NCBI GenBank assembly: GCA_029260235.1
Contig: JAJDDP010000208.1
Location: 1 to 40,310, forward strand
Source: Phycisphaerae bacterium
GTDB taxonomy: Bacteria; Planctomycetota; Phycisphaerae; UBA1845
Reading direction: 5' to 3'
DNA length: 40,310 nt
Both the position numbers and the translations under genes were made by a program. Of the stretch, positions 1 to 9,138 are shown one piece after another. Every line of letters starts with the position of its first letter. Positions within the stretch are counted from its first letter, which is position 1. The notes beneath the pieces were generated by a model, which was not told the DNA's origin, made no database searches, and was given only the letters and a program-made list of their open reading frames with translations.

Positions 1-108
1 AGCCAGACCCACCCTGCAAATAGCCCACTTGGGATAGGGTGCTGAATCTTGCGCCAGCCCTGTGTCCATCATGTCTAAGCTGAAGGAATTGTCTGAGGTC
101 ATACTCAT
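1..108 (-). CDS. Possible 5' end of a gene running off the left edge
   Basis: On the minus strand an ATG at 108 (a second at 102) opens a frame that stays open for 36 codons to base 1. The predicted N-terminus is polar and has no signal peptide or membrane helix; it begins MSMTSDNSFS and includes a PYPKW segment. No strong ribosome binding site precedes it. Thirty-six open codons is weak evidence by itself, so this is only a candidate. No family is recognised. Confidence 0.28.
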   Translation of the reverse strand, partial: MSMTSDNSFSLDMMDTGLAQDSAPYPKWAICRVGLA

Positions 109-446
109 TTGCTACCAGCAACAACTAAGGGGGGAATTCAAGATGCCCGCCCGGTCCATGACGAACAACCGGATGTCCTATCGGAACACCCTTGGGCCAT
201 CATAAGCATGTTGTATCGTCGGGAGGGGCGAAAGTCATGCCCAGAAGCCCCAGCAAGGACAAAACGAGCTGGGTCGGGCGAGCTCGAGAGGCGATGGTTT
301 CAAACCCGAGGTTAAGTCCATCCCGCAGCAGCAGTTACGCTCACGCATGGCTCCTTTCGGCGCGCACAACACGGCATGCCGGCGGTGCCATGGGGCGCCG
401 CAGGCATGCCGCGGGGCGAATCCTGAATGACAAGCTCTACGCAAGA
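109..446. other. Intergenic stretch, 338 bp
   Basis: No convincing gene. Open frames in both directions are short, rich in Arg, Ser and Cys, and lack ribosome binding sites. The only clear structure is the long hairpin at 372-411, which lies just past the stop of the minus-strand lipoprotein gene. The part near 109-200 could hold the promoter of the possible gene that leaves the left edge, but no good -35/-10 pair is seen. Confidence 0.6.
372..411. repeat. GC-rich hairpin 3' of the porin-lipoprotein operon
   Basis: CGGCATGCC at 372-380 is matched perfectly by GGCATGCCG at 403-411. The inner GGCG (381-384) and CGCC (396-399) can extend the stem. There is no T run on either side, so it is not a standard intrinsic terminator. 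Its position 36 bp past the stop at 447 suggests a 3' transcript end or RNA-stabilising hairpin for the minus-strand operon. Confidence 0.5.
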
Positions 447-644
447 CTAATCGTCAACGTCAAAAACCTGATTGGCCAAGTTACTTGAACTGATGTTGAA
501 GACGCCGTTCAACGCCGTCGTCAGGCCCTTGGAGAACTGGGTCTTGACCGCGTCGGAGGTGCAACTGCCTACCGCAAACATCGACGCACCAGCCATCAAA
601 CCGATCACTGCCATCTTCGTCTTTCTGAATACTTCAAGCTTCAT
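447..644 (-). CDS. Small predicted lipoprotein, 65 aa
   Basis: The start at 644 is chosen over an upstream in-frame ATG at 671 because AAGGAG sits at the right distance before it. The N-terminus has basic residues, then a hydrophobic stretch ending in VGSC, a plausible lipobox with Cys28 as the lipidated residue. The remaining ~37 residues are polar and have no recognised domain. The gene follows the porin gene by 36 bp on the same strand, so the two are probably co-transcribed. Small lipoproteins of this layout occur in planctomycetes, but I cannot name a family. Function unknown; it may be an envelope partner of the porin. Confidence 0.7.
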   Translation of the reverse strand: MKLEVFRKTKMAVIGLMAGASMFAVGSCTSDAVKTQFSKGLTTALNGVFNISSSNLANQVFDVDD

Positions 645-680
645 ACCGAAACACTCCTTCTTGAGGTGCATGGAGGGTGA

Positions 681-2174
681 TTAGAACTGGAACTTGTATT
701 GCACGTAGAACAGATCCGGATCTTCACTCTTTCCTGAATTGATGATGAAATTGTCGTCCCAAAAATGTGAGTAGCCAAGTAGAAGCGACTGGTGAACATT
801 GATCTTCCAGACCACGGTCACATCGACTTCGTGCCCGACTTCAACGCCGGCACTGCCCGTCGGATCTCGACGTCCAGGCTTACCTCCCGCGTTGTACAGA
901 GCGTCTTCGTCTGCATTAAGCCAAAACGCAAGGTAACCGATCGATGCCTTGACCTTCTTCTCAATAGGCCAAGCCGATAGCTGAACGTTGGCGGTGGTAA
1001 TGTTCTGGCGACCGATCAGGTCCAGATAGCCCAAGTACGCGTGGCCCAGGGGGAATAGCTGGTTGAAGGTGCCGACCTTGCCGTCACGACTATCCTCATC
1101 GCCACTGGCCCAATCAAACCCGACGCCGATGCGGGGCTTCCAGGCTACGTTCTTGAAGGTGTAACCGCTGACTACGCTCCAACTCCACGCCTGAATCGTA
1201 TCACCGGCCCAGCGGCCCCATTGCCCGGCGATTTCAGCCTCATAATCCCATGGGCCGGTCTTGCCCCAAAACCGCGAGCCTAGCGTGAAGCGAGACTCGT
1301 CGCCCACGTTGCCGTTGGGGTTGGCCCTGTTGTTGGTGTTGTCCGTGGCGAAAAAGAAGAGATCAATGCCATGATTGGGAATCCCATTGTAAGTAAAGTA
1401 GCCGCCATAAAAATCATGACGCTCGTCCCAATCGTCAAGCTGTTCTCGCTTGACCACCACGGGCTTGGCGTACCAGACGTCCATACTCCAATCCTTCTCA
1501 GTCCACATCAGCTTGACCGCATCGAATCGGCGGCGGACGAAGGCCCAGCCCAACGGCGAAACGAAACGCTGAGCGCCATACTGCAGCTCCTGACGTCCTA
1601 CGCGCACGGTGAACGGGCTGTCGCCACCCAAGGGCTTCACATCAATGAACAATTGATGGACATCGTATCGATTCTCGTCGCCGCCACGGTCGGGCAACTC
1701 GCGATTATCATCCCAGGAAGATACGCCCTGAACAAATACGCGGAGCCAGTCCTGGTATTTGAAGTCAAAGTGCATAAACGCGCTGTACAAAATGAAGGCA
1801 TCTTGAGTCCGAGAACTAGAATCAAAGCCCCTGTTGGTTTCGGACTCGAATCGAGAGCGCAGCTCACCACCGATACTCAAAGTCAGATCATCACCCAGGC
1901 GGATGAATTTGATGGGATCGAAGAAATCCTCCTTGTAAGAGCCGGGTTCGCCCTCGAGATAGCTAAAGTCATCCAGGTACCGGAGGTTAAAGTACTTCGG
2001 TCCCGGCAGCGGCTTGGTGTCTGTCTCCGTAGTAGTGACTTCTTTGGTGACCTGTTCCTGAGGTTGCTCCTGAGCTTGTTCCTCCGCGGGAGGTGCCGTT
2101 TGCTGTGCAGATACTTGGGAGTTCCAGATAGCACCCAAGATCAATAGGCACGAACACGATCTCTTAATAGGCAT
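681..2174 (-). CDS. Alginate-export-family outer-membrane porin, 497 aa
   Basis: ATG at 2174 is preceded by GGAGGAG; the frame extends upstream, but the added residues look non-coding. The signal peptide (about 1-24) ends near VSA-QQ. A Gln/Glu/Pro-rich spacer (about 25-55) follows, then a domain typical of the alginate-export beta-barrel family (PF13372): alternating aromatic strands, an RVGRQELQYGAQR motif, and FVRRRFDAVKL. The chain ends in Phe (YKFQF), as outer-membrane barrels usually do. By family it should be a barrel channel in the outer membrane; the substrate is unknown, and no alginate genes lie nearby. It heads an operon with the small lipoprotein. A candidate promoter lies about 270 bp upstream, implying a long leader. 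Confidence 0.85.
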   Translation of the reverse strand: MPIKRSCSCLLILGAIWNSQVSAQQTAPPAEEQAQEQPQEQVTKEVTTTETDTKPLPGPKYFNLRYLDDFSYLEGEPGSYKEDFFDPIKFIRLGDDLTLSIGGELRSRFESETNRGFDSSSRTQDAFILYSAFMHFDFKYQDWLRVFVQGVSSWDDNRELPDRGGDENRYDVHQLFIDVKPLGGDSPFTVRVGRQELQYGAQRFVSPLGWAFVRRRFDAVKLMWTEKDWSMDVWYAKPVVVKREQLDDWDERHDFYGGYFTYNGIPNHGIDLFFFATDNTNNRANPNGNVGDESRFTLGSRFWGKTGPWDYEAEIAGQWGRWAGDTIQAWSWSVVSGYTFKNVAWKPRIGVGFDWASGDEDSRDGKVGTFNQLFPLGHAYLGYLDLIGRQNITTANVQLSAWPIEKKVKASIGYLAFWLNADEDALYNAGGKPGRRDPTGSAGVEVGHEVDVTVVWKINVHQSLLLGYSHFWDDNFIINSGKSEDPDLFYVQYKFQF

Positions 2175-2440
2175 GATACTCCTCCGTGAGCCCCTGAGGA
2201 CTTGGCATTGGGCGTCCCACCGAGCGATCCACACACAGCGAGCCCAACAAGACACAGCACGCCTCGGAGAGCCGCAGCCGCGGCGTCCCGATACAGCCTC
2301 CACCTCTTAGAGCAGTCCGATTTTGAAGGTCAGCCTTCGGTCAATGTGCGCCAACACCGTTTACCGGCAGGATACGTCTCGCGGTGCGCGCCAAGCACAC
2401 ACAGAATCACCGGCCAGAAGTTGCTGAACTATTGCGGACA

Positions 2441-2468
2441 ACCATAGCTAATTATCCATTTATGTCAA
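2441..2468 (-). promoter_or_regulatory. Candidate sigma-70 promoter of the porin operon
   Basis: Read on the minus strand: a perfect TTGACA (2468-2463), a 16-bp spacer, then TATGGT (2446-2441, four of six consensus bases). It would start transcription near 2434, about 260 bp before the porin ATG. It is the best match seen upstream of this gene, but planctomycete promoters are poorly defined. Confidence 0.38.
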
Positions 2469-2618
2469 CGCGACTCTGCCCAGTGCAATCATGGCGAACC
2501 GGACATGCCGCCATTGGCCAGTCATGCAAGAAGACCGACAACGTCGCAACCCGCTCGACAAAAGGGAATGGCGACGCCAGAAAGTGCGGTCATCGGTATT
2601 GCTGATACTGCCCTACCC

Positions 2619-2632
2619 GGTTCACGTGAACC
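2619..2632. repeat. Perfect 14-bp palindrome, possible operator
   Basis: GGTTCACGTGAACC is its own reverse complement. It lies in gene-free sequence about 150 bp upstream of the candidate porin promoter and 743 bp before the chemoreceptor start. A symmetric site of this size would suit a dimeric regulator, but no second copy was noticed and no regulator gene is adjacent. Confidence 0.35.
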
Positions 2633-3374
2633 TGCCCAGGCCAGCTAGCTCAACCACGAGGCTCATCGTCAAAGTTCGACTCAACTCGCCACATTTTTGT
2701 CCGTACATCGGTACACTTTGGGAGATCAAAGCTAAACCTACCCTTGAACTTGGCCCGCAGCCCTGAAACAAGTCGCGCCAAATAGGACCATAATCAGGCG
2801 GATTCGGGCCGCGGCGCGGTCAGCCTGGCGACTGAGATAATCAACTAGGGTTGCTTGAGAATCTTCGTACGCCTCGAGTGGGAGTCTTGCCGGTACATGA
2901 ATCAAGTCGAGCGCGTGGACCCACCCACATGACCAGGCGATCTACGCAGTGGCGCGCATGGTCTTTCTCTTCGTCGGACGGACGGCGGAATGAAAGTAGT
3001 GCCTCGGTATGCCGCGCACAAGATCGGTGGTTCGACTGACAGTACACAGGAACACTCGGTGCTCGGTCTTGGTACACGGACGGCCCTCGGCCTCTTTGGA
3101 GCATCAATCGACGCTGAGCTCCTGTGTTCCTGTGCCATGCTCGGACACTGCCCGGTTCGGCACGCTTATGCCGGGTCGCTGCGCTCGACAATGGGGCATG
3201 GTTTTTAGCGGCAGTAGCTGCATCACTTCTCATCGTATGCCGAAAAGTCCTGGTGTCGCACGCATCAAGAAGTCGGTGGTTCACACTTCGAATCGATGGG
3301 CTAGCGTGCATTACTACCAAAGTCTCTGTGTTCAAGAATTGGCGTTCTGACCACACTTAAGCGGGAGTCTATTC

Positions 3375-6041
3375 ATGTCCAGGTTTCGCACCAACTTCGA
3401 CCAAATCAAGACTGACGGGAGGATCTTCGCCGACCGACTAGGCAGCCTGGAGAGTGCAGTCGACAACCTCGGCGCCAACGTGTTCCTGGTCGATGCCGAC
3501 GGCGAACTCGCCTACCTCAACCGGCAGGCTCAGCAAACCCTCGAAGGAATGGAAGAGGCGATCTCAAACTGCTGGGGATCCGCTGCGGACGAGCTTATCG
3601 GCTCGGACATGGCAGACTTCTATGGCGACCAGGCCGGCGCCATCCGCAAGAAGACCAAACGCCCCAATGCTGAGCCGTGCGAGTTCAAGATCGAACTCGG
3701 CGACTGCACCCTGTGTGCATGGATCAGCGGTATCTTCGATTCCGAGGGTGAGTTTATCGGCCAAGTCATCACCTGGGAAGATGTAACTGAACGGCGCGCG
3801 GCTGAGGCAGCACAAGCTGCTGCCGCTGCCACCGTCGCTGCCATAGACAAGGTCCAGGCGGTCATCGAATTCAACATGGACGGCACCATCATTACTGCGA
3901 ACGACAACTTCCTTGCCGTGCTAGGCTACACGCTGGAGGAGATCGAGGGTAAGCATCACAGCATGTTTGTCGATGCGTCCTTTGCCGCAAGTGCCGAGTA
4001 CAAGACATTTTGGGAATGCCTCAACCGGGGAGAGCACGAAGCGGCTGAATTCAAACGAATCGGCAAGGGAGGCAAGGAGGTCTGGATTCAGGCGTCGTAC
4101 AACCCAATTCCGGATCTCAGCGGCAAGCCCTTCAAGGTCGTCAAGTACGCCACCGACATCACCGAGGTGCGCGCAGGCGCCGAGGCAGCATCGCGACTCA
4201 CTAGCGCCATGAAAGGTTCGGCGACCGCTTCGATGCAGGTTGATCGCGACCTGATCATTACCGGGGCGAATCCGGCCACGATCAATCTAGTGAGGGCCAA
4301 CCTTCCAGTGTTCCAAAAGGCATTCCCCAGCGTCGACTTCGACAACTTAATCGGCATGTGTATCGACATCTTTCACCAGAACCCAACTCATCAGCGGGGC
4401 ATCCTCTGCGACCCCAGGAACCTTCCGTACCAGGCTGAGATCAGCGTGGGCGACTTGAAGTTCGCACTAAACATCTCAGCCATGACAGACCGGGCGGGGA
4501 ATCATATCGGTGCAAGCCTCGAGTGGCAGGACGTCACCGAGAAGACCAGGTTTGAGGCGGTAGCGGCTAAGAACACCGCTATGGTCGAGAATGCACCCAT
4601 CAACATCATCTTGGCTGACAAGGATCTGAACATAACCTTCGTGAATCCAGCCACGGTCAAGAACCTGCAACCGTTGGCCCATTTGCTGCCCATACCGATC
4701 GACAAGATCGTCGGCAGCAATGTGGACATCTTCCACAAGAACCCAGCCCATCAGCGGTCGATCCTGTCCAACCCGGCGAACCTACCCCATCAAGCCGTTA
4801 TTGAACTCGGGGACCAGAAGCTGGAGCTGCTGGTGAGCGGGATATACGACCCTGACGGCGACTACATGGGCCCGATGGTCACCTGGACAAACATCACCGA
4901 GAAGCTCCACCTAGAAGCCAAGACCGAGCAGATGATGGAGCAGGCTCAGCAGGCAGAAGCAGAACTGCAGCGTAAGGTTGAATCGTTGCTCGAAACCGTC
5001 TCTGCAGCTTCGGACGGCGATCTCACCAAGCCTGTTCTCGTCAAGGGCGAGGACGCGATTGGGCGACTTGGCAGTGGCCTCGAGGTAATGATCATCAACC
5101 TCAAGGACCTGATCGGGAGCATGCTGCAGGCGGTTAGCCAGATTAACGAAGGAGCAGGCCAAGTCAGTACATCCAGTCAGCAGTTGGCCGAAGGGGCGAG
5201 CGAGCAGGCCTCCTCGCTTGAGGAAACATCGAGCTCCTTGGAAGAGATGGCTGCCATGACCCGCACAAACGCGGGCAACGCCAAGGAAGCAAATGAGCTG
5301 GCCGGCCAAGCACGGGAAGCGGCCAACGAGGGCGATCAGACCATGGGTGAACTAAACGCCGCAATGTCGGCCATCAATGATTCATCCGGGAAGATCAGCA
5401 AGATCATCAAGGTAATTGAGGAGATTGCTTTCCAGACGAATCTCCTGGCCCTGAACGCAGCAGTCGAAGCAGCCCGGGCGGGAGAGCACGGGAAGGGCTT
5501 CGCGGTGGTCGCCGATGAAGTTCGCAGTCTGGCACAGCGTGCTGCCCAGGCAGCCCGAGAAACCACCGACCTAATTGAGACCTCTGTCGGCAAGGCTCGC
5601 GAAGGAACGGAAGTCGCAAAGGGTGTCGGCACAGCCCTCACCGCAATTGTTGATCAAATCAACAAGGTTTCGACGCTTGTCGAGGGAATTTCCAAGGCAT
5701 CGGACGAGCAGGCTCAGGGCGTAGATCAAATCAACTCTGCCGTTGGCCAGATGGACAAGGTTACCCAGCAGACGGCTTCGGGTGCTGAAGAATTATCAGC
5801 GGCAGCCGAAGAAATGACTGCCCAGGTTAGCTCGCTGCAGGATATGGTGGGCCGCTTCGATGTCGGTGAAGAGTCTGCCAGCACCCGGCAGAACAACGCG
5901 GCCAGACAAACTCAGAGAGCGCCGGTAGCCAAGCGATCCTCGGCAATTCATCCGCCAAACCCTCAAGCCGTCGCAGCAGGTAGCAACTACACGGATGAGA
6001 AATTCATGCCGCTAAATGAGGATGGTTTGGCAGAGTTCTAG
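3375..6041 (+). CDS. Soluble methyl-accepting chemotaxis protein with four PAS domains, 888 aa
   Basis: The start follows GGGAG at normal spacing. There is no signal peptide or membrane helix, so the receptor should be cytoplasmic. Order: PAS 1 (~20-140), PAS 2 (~155-268), PAS 3 (~270-395), PAS 4 (~400-515), a short coiled coil, a HAMP-like segment (~535-590), then a long helical signalling domain. The conserved hairpin tip (~680-720) has the [16 protein letters not shown] and [10 protein letters not shown] motifs that contact CheA/CheW. PAS 3 and 4 share a D-[IV]-FHxNPxHQR signature and look like a tandem duplication. The tail ends [12 protein letters not shown], an acidic/aromatic peptide after a loose linker, possibly a docking site for adaptation enzymes. 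No che genes lie nearby. Ligand unknown; a redox or small-molecule cofactor is possible. Confidence 0.95.
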   Translation: MSRFRTNFDQIKTDGRIFADRLGSLESAVDNLGANVFLVDADGELAYLNRQAQQTLEGMEEAISNCWGSAADELIGSDMADFYGDQAGAIRKKTKRPNAEPCEFKIELGDCTLCAWISGIFDSEGEFIGQVITWEDVTERRAAEAAQAAAAATVAAIDKVQAVIEFNMDGTIITANDNFLAVLGYTLEEIEGKHHSMFVDASFAASAEYKTFWECLNRGEHEAAEFKRIGKGGKEVWIQASYNPIPDLSGKPFKVVKYATDITEVRAGAEAASRLTSAMKGSATASMQVDRDLIITGANPATINLVRANLPVFQKAFPSVDFDNLIGMCIDIFHQNPTHQRGILCDPRNLPYQAEISVGDLKFALNISAMTDRAGNHIGASLEWQDVTEKTRFEAVAAKNTAMVENAPINIILADKDLNITFVNPATVKNLQPLAHLLPIPIDKIVGSNVDIFHKNPAHQRSILSNPANLPHQAVIELGDQKLELLVSGIYDPDGDYMGPMVTWTNITEKLHLEAKTEQMMEQAQQAEAELQRKVESLLETVSAASDGDLTKPVLVKGEDAIGRLGSGLEVMIINLKDLIGSMLQAVSQINEGAGQVSTSSQQLAEGASEQASSLEETSSSLEEMAAMTRTNAGNAKEANELAGQAREAANEGDQTMGELNAAMSAINDSSGKISKIIKVIEEIAFQTNLLALNAAVEAARAGEHGKGFAVVADEVRSLAQRAAQAARETTDLIETSVGKAREGTEVAKGVGTALTAIVDQINKVSTLVEGISKASDEQAQGVDQINSAVGQMDKVTQQTASGAEELSAAAEEMTAQVSSLQDMVGRFDVGEESASTRQNNAARQTQRAPVAKRSSAIHPPNPQAVAAGSNYTDEKFMPLNEDGLAEF

Positions 6042-6119
6042 CAGCCAGCGATCCGAGCGGCCAAGGCCTGAGTCAAGCACTCGGCGGTTTGGTTCCGGCG
6101 CACACACTTCTGGGCATGC

Positions 6120-6162
6120 AAGAGCCATCTTCGATCTTCATTCGAGGGTGGCTCTTTCTATT
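6120..6162 (+). terminator. Intrinsic terminator after the chemoreceptor gene
   Basis: Bases 6120-6134 pair with 6142-6156 over 15 positions, two of them G-U wobbles, around a 7-base loop. The outer arms are AAGAGCCA and TGGCTCTT. A modest T-rich tail (TCTATT) follows. It lies 79 bp past the stop codon and would end the plus-strand chemoreceptor transcript. Confidence 0.7.
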
Positions 6163-6238
6163 GCCACTTGCAGTGCCTCGCCAGGGCAAAACGTGAATCA
6201 AGGCGACGGGCTGGGGCATGTCCACAGCACGAGATTCG

Positions 6239-7936
6239 CTATCCCGTGGCCCGAACGGTCTTGCTCTTGGTCGGATGAATCGGGAACAGCGAATCCTGTC
6301 CTGGTGTATTGTAAAGATATCGGTGTTTGTACTGCTCGTAGCGCCCTTTGCGTTTTTCCGTCTCTTCAGCCTCAATCTGCTGGAGAAAATGCGTCGGCAG
6401 AAGATTCAGTTCCAATTTGCCCAGCCGACCTGAGTCCCGCTTTGAAGCGTACTCGATGTTGCCCTCGCGGAGCTGGCGGTCCATCTCGGTGACAAACTCT
6501 GACGGATTGCAGTTGGCCTCTATGGCATCACACTCCACATGGAGTCGGTAGAACGGCGGCGTCGCCCACTGAGGCGCCACCACGAAGCGTCGGGCAGCGA
6601 TACCGGCACCTCTGCAGGCCCGGCCGAACGCGAGGACAACGTGTTGCTCTGTCAGCTTTTCTCCGGTCAGTGAACTAACGTGCTGGCCCTTATGCAAAAA
6701 CTCGATTACAGGAGCCTGTCCATGGAAATCCACTACGCGGACCCGATCCCCGATGTCGTAACGGTAGAAGCCCGCCGACGTCGTCAAGAGAATCGAGTAC
6801 TGCTGGCCAACCTCAACTTCGTGGGACCGCAATGGGATTCGGTCAGTTGCAGCCTCAGCGGGCAGGAACTCGAAGAAGTGGCTGGCGCTATCAATGATTC
6901 CGGCAGAGCTGCCATCTTCCAGAGGAATCGACATCCGCCCTTCACTGGCTAGCAATCCCGGATCACGAATGGGCGTATCGCCGAAGTATTCAGGGAAGTC
7001 CTGCAAGTACAGTCCCAAAGTTCCGCCCGTCCAGTTGGAAATGAACCCCAGATTCCACACATCCTTTGGAAGCAGCCGCCCTGTGCGGCTGATGACCTGC
7101 GCTAGGAAGGCGGCTCGCTTTGAGTCTGGCTTTAGCCGTGGCAACAACTGTTCGCGGATTGCAGCTGGCACGTCGCCAGGCGGCGTCAGTGTGCCATCCC
7201 TGACGTCGCGCACAATGCGTTCAGCGTGCTCATCGCCCATGCGGGCCACTCGCAGCATGGTGGCTGGATTCGCACTGACCATGAAACCGACATCTCTAGC
7301 AAGACCCAGCCGGGCGATCGTGTAGTACCTGGCATCGGCGTCGGCGATGTAGCCAACACACGCGGGCGTTACATAGAATCGTCGAACAATCCGCTTCTGG
7401 GTAGCAGCCATCAACCCGCTGATCGCCCCACAAGGCACGCCCGAAGGAGCCAAGTGCTCATCCATAGGGCTTGTGACCTGGAGGATGGGTTTCAGGAATG
7501 CATTGGGGTGATCCAGGATGGCTTTCACGCCAAACGCGTTCCAGCCTCGCCGATACTCGGCTAAGAAGGCACCCGTCACCGGCACATATTTCGGTTCGTC
7601 AGTCGTGCCACTGGTCATCGCAAACATGTGGACTCGTTGCTTATTGCCGAACATAGCCCCGACTTCGCCCTTCATGACCCGCTCGACATAGGGGGCGAGA
7701 CCCTCGTATGTAGTCACTGGGATCCGCTCAGTAAAATCCTCGTAGGATTGAATCTGTGCGAAACCAAAATCGCGCCCAAAGTCGCTATCTTGGTTGCGGC
7801 GGATCTTTTCCAGCAAGACTCGATTCTGCACGGCTATGGAGTCTTCCGCTTGGCGCAGAGTCCGCCCCAACACGCCGCGTGCGTGTGCCCGGGCAAGCGT
7901 TCCTAAGAATCGATCGGCGATGGACTTCTTGGTCAT
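6239..7936 (-). CDS. GH3-family acyl-acid-amido-synthetase-like protein, 565 aa
   Basis: The protein matches the GH3 (auxin-responsive promoter) superfamily, ANL-type adenylating enzymes that in plants join amino acids to acyl acids through an acyl-AMP. Visible motifs: the nucleotide-binding loop SGTTDEPK (109-116), an N-terminal Q-x6-LLEKI...FGRDFGF block (37-59), and the FYRYDIGDRVRV motif in the C-terminal half. The C-terminal lobe carries the usual LTGEKLTE segment. Bacterial members have no settled substrate. ATG at 7936 gives the normal N-terminus; in-frame ATG 7966 and TTG 8005 lie upstream, and none has a clear ribosome binding site. The protein is probably cytosolic. It has no obvious operon partner: the next minus-strand gene upstream begins over 1.1 kb away. 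Confidence 0.88.
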   Translation of the reverse strand: MTKKSIADRFLGTLARAHARGVLGRTLRQAEDSIAVQNRVLLEKIRRNQDSDFGRDFGFAQIQSYEDFTERIPVTTYEGLAPYVERVMKGEVGAMFGNKQRVHMFAMTSGTTDEPKYVPVTGAFLAEYRRGWNAFGVKAILDHPNAFLKPILQVTSPMDEHLAPSGVPCGAISGLMAATQKRIVRRFYVTPACVGYIADADARYYTIARLGLARDVGFMVSANPATMLRVARMGDEHAERIVRDVRDGTLTPPGDVPAAIREQLLPRLKPDSKRAAFLAQVISRTGRLLPKDVWNLGFISNWTGGTLGLYLQDFPEYFGDTPIRDPGLLASEGRMSIPLEDGSSAGIIDSASHFFEFLPAEAATDRIPLRSHEVEVGQQYSILLTTSAGFYRYDIGDRVRVVDFHGQAPVIEFLHKGQHVSSLTGEKLTEQHVVLAFGRACRGAGIAARRFVVAPQWATPPFYRLHVECDAIEANCNPSEFVTEMDRQLREGNIEYASKRDSGRLGKLELNLLPTHFLQQIEAEETEKRKGRYEQYKHRYLYNTPGQDSLFPIHPTKSKTVRATG

Positions 7937-8008
7937 TGAGCCGCTATCAGGTTCGTGCAGCCTCATAAGGCGGCTGCAAGGTCTTGATGAAAGGGATCCG
8001 TCCAATCA

Positions 8009-8028
8009 GGCGGGGCGGTATCCCCGCC
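8009..8028. repeat. GC-rich hairpin upstream of the GH3 gene
   Basis: GGCGGGG (8009-8015) pairs perfectly with CCCCGCC (8022-8028) around a 6-base loop. No T run follows in either direction. It sits about 75 bp before the GH3 start, probably in its leader or promoter region. The rest of 7937-8185 shows no gene. Confidence 0.35.
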
Positions 8029-8185
8029 GCCCAATATGGTGCAGCAGTCTACCGTGCGCCAACAACAGACGCCAGAAGCCTCGCCTAAGAATGGCCGAGG
8101 CGACTTCAGTAGCGATTCTTAAGGCCGCCGCCGCGCAACGCGCGCACCTTCACAAGCGCCGGGCCTTGCGGTGATGATGGCCTGG

Positions 8186-9079
8186 CTAGATCGAATGACC
8201 GCGGCGAACAAGGACTGCCCCGGCTGCAACAAGCAAGAGCATCATCGAAACGAACCCCCAAGATGATAGCACAGGGACTGCTCCAGGTTCCTGTGGCGCG
8301 ACGGCCAGCGCCCGGTAATCCCCGGAAAGCGAGGTCACCGGCCCGATCACCGATCCATCGCCAGGATCCAATTGGGCCAAGGAGTCCAAACCAACGGCGT
8401 ATAGTGAACCGCTCGGCGTGAAAGACAGAGACTGGGCCACCTTGACTCCGATCCCTGGAAAATCACCGATCACATGCGTCTCGGCATCATCCAGGTCCAA
8501 AGTGAAGAGGACATATCCGGTCAAGCCGGAGGGAGAAATGCCGTGAAGTACTTGTCCGAGCGAAAAGTCCAGGCCCTGAACGCTGATCGAGCCGGGGATG
8601 ACCAGGCCGATGGTAGTAACCATGCCGTCGGAGAGGTTCAAGGTATGAAGAGTAGTGCTTATCCCAGCCCCCGTGACGTAGTACATCAACCCAGAAGACG
8701 CAAAGGCCATACACCGAATGCCCGCGAGTTGGCTGTTGGCCAAGACCAATGCCCAGTCGCCCGTGGTGCCATCCAGCGTGTAGACGTTGCCATCAAAATC
8801 GGCCATGTAGATCGCACCCGAGGGCGCCTCGCCTATCGCGTTGATGCGATCAGGCAAGTCGAAGCGTGCCGGAGGCAGTTCGCCGCCTACCGGGTCGAGG
8901 TGTATGAACTTTCCGCCCCAATCGACGGCAACGAGTTGAACCTGATCCGCCGCAGCCGCCTGCCCAAATGTGGTCAAAGCAAGAAAGAATCCGGTCGCCA
9001 ATACGCAAGCAAGTTTGCGGCCAAGCAGCGGTGCTTTCGATCTATCATGTGTTAGATTGTTCGTTTGATCTGGTGCCAT
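8186..9079 (-). CDS. Secreted repeat protein with PEP-CTERM/IPTL-type sorting tail, 297 aa
   Basis: Start 9079 follows AGGAGGTG. The N-terminus has a basic stretch and a long hydrophobic segment ending around GQAAAA, a signal peptide. The body consists of repeated short beta-rich units (DxxG/N-x-[VL]-[YH]-x-LD patterns) that suggest a beta-propeller-like fold similar to 6-bladed or NHL-type surface proteins. The C-terminus has the three-part sorting layout: a VPVLSSWG motif, about 18 hydrophobic residues, then RRGHSI. Such PEP-CTERM/IPTL-CTERM variants are common in planctomycetes and direct processing by an exosortase or archaeosortase-like enzyme; none is in this window. A promoter is visible upstream. 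The function is unknown; it is likely surface or matrix exposed. Confidence 0.82.
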   Translation of the reverse strand: MAPDQTNNLTHDRSKAPLLGRKLACVLATGFFLALTTFGQAAAADQVQLVAVDWGGKFIHLDPVGGELPPARFDLPDRINAIGEAPSGAIYMADFDGNVYTLDGTTGDWALVLANSQLAGIRCMAFASSGLMYYVTGAGISTTLHTLNLSDGMVTTIGLVIPGSISVQGLDFSLGQVLHGISPSGLTGYVLFTLDLDDAETHVIGDFPGIGVKVAQSLSFTPSGSLYAVGLDSLAQLDPGDGSVIGPVTSLSGDYRALAVAPQEPGAVPVLSSWGFVSMMLLLVAAGAVLVRRGHSI

Positions 9080-9138
9080 TTTCCCACCTCCTGGCATTCC
9101 GTCGCCTTCCGCATTCCGAAAGCCATCAACGGCAGTAC

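Larger units (their letters stand above)
2175..3374. other. Long region without a convincing gene, 1.2 kb
   Basis: Open frames here, including one of 171 codons on the minus strand (2841-3356), have Arg/Ser/His-rich composition, no ribosome binding sites and no recognisable motifs, so I do not call them. The region should hold the leader and promoter of the porin operon (minus) and the promoter of the chemoreceptor (plus). It also holds a perfect 14-bp palindrome (2619-2632) and an 11-bp inverted repeat, CACAGGAACAC at 3045-3055 against 3124-3134. An unannotated RNA or a decayed gene cannot be excluded. Confidence 0.55.

Noticed and set aside
1371..2147. Long plus-strand frame of 258 codons
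   Set aside because: It lies entirely inside the porin gene on the opposite strand, has no ribosome binding site or family features, and the porin frame is clearly coding.
2841..3356. Minus-strand frame of 171 codons in the 1.2-kb gap
   Set aside because: Composition is dominated by Arg, Ser and His, with no start signal and no recognisable domain; probably chance in GC-rich DNA.
8474..9055. Plus-strand frame of 193 codons
   Set aside because: Shadow of the sorting-signal gene, whose reading frame has a signal peptide, repeats and sorting tail.
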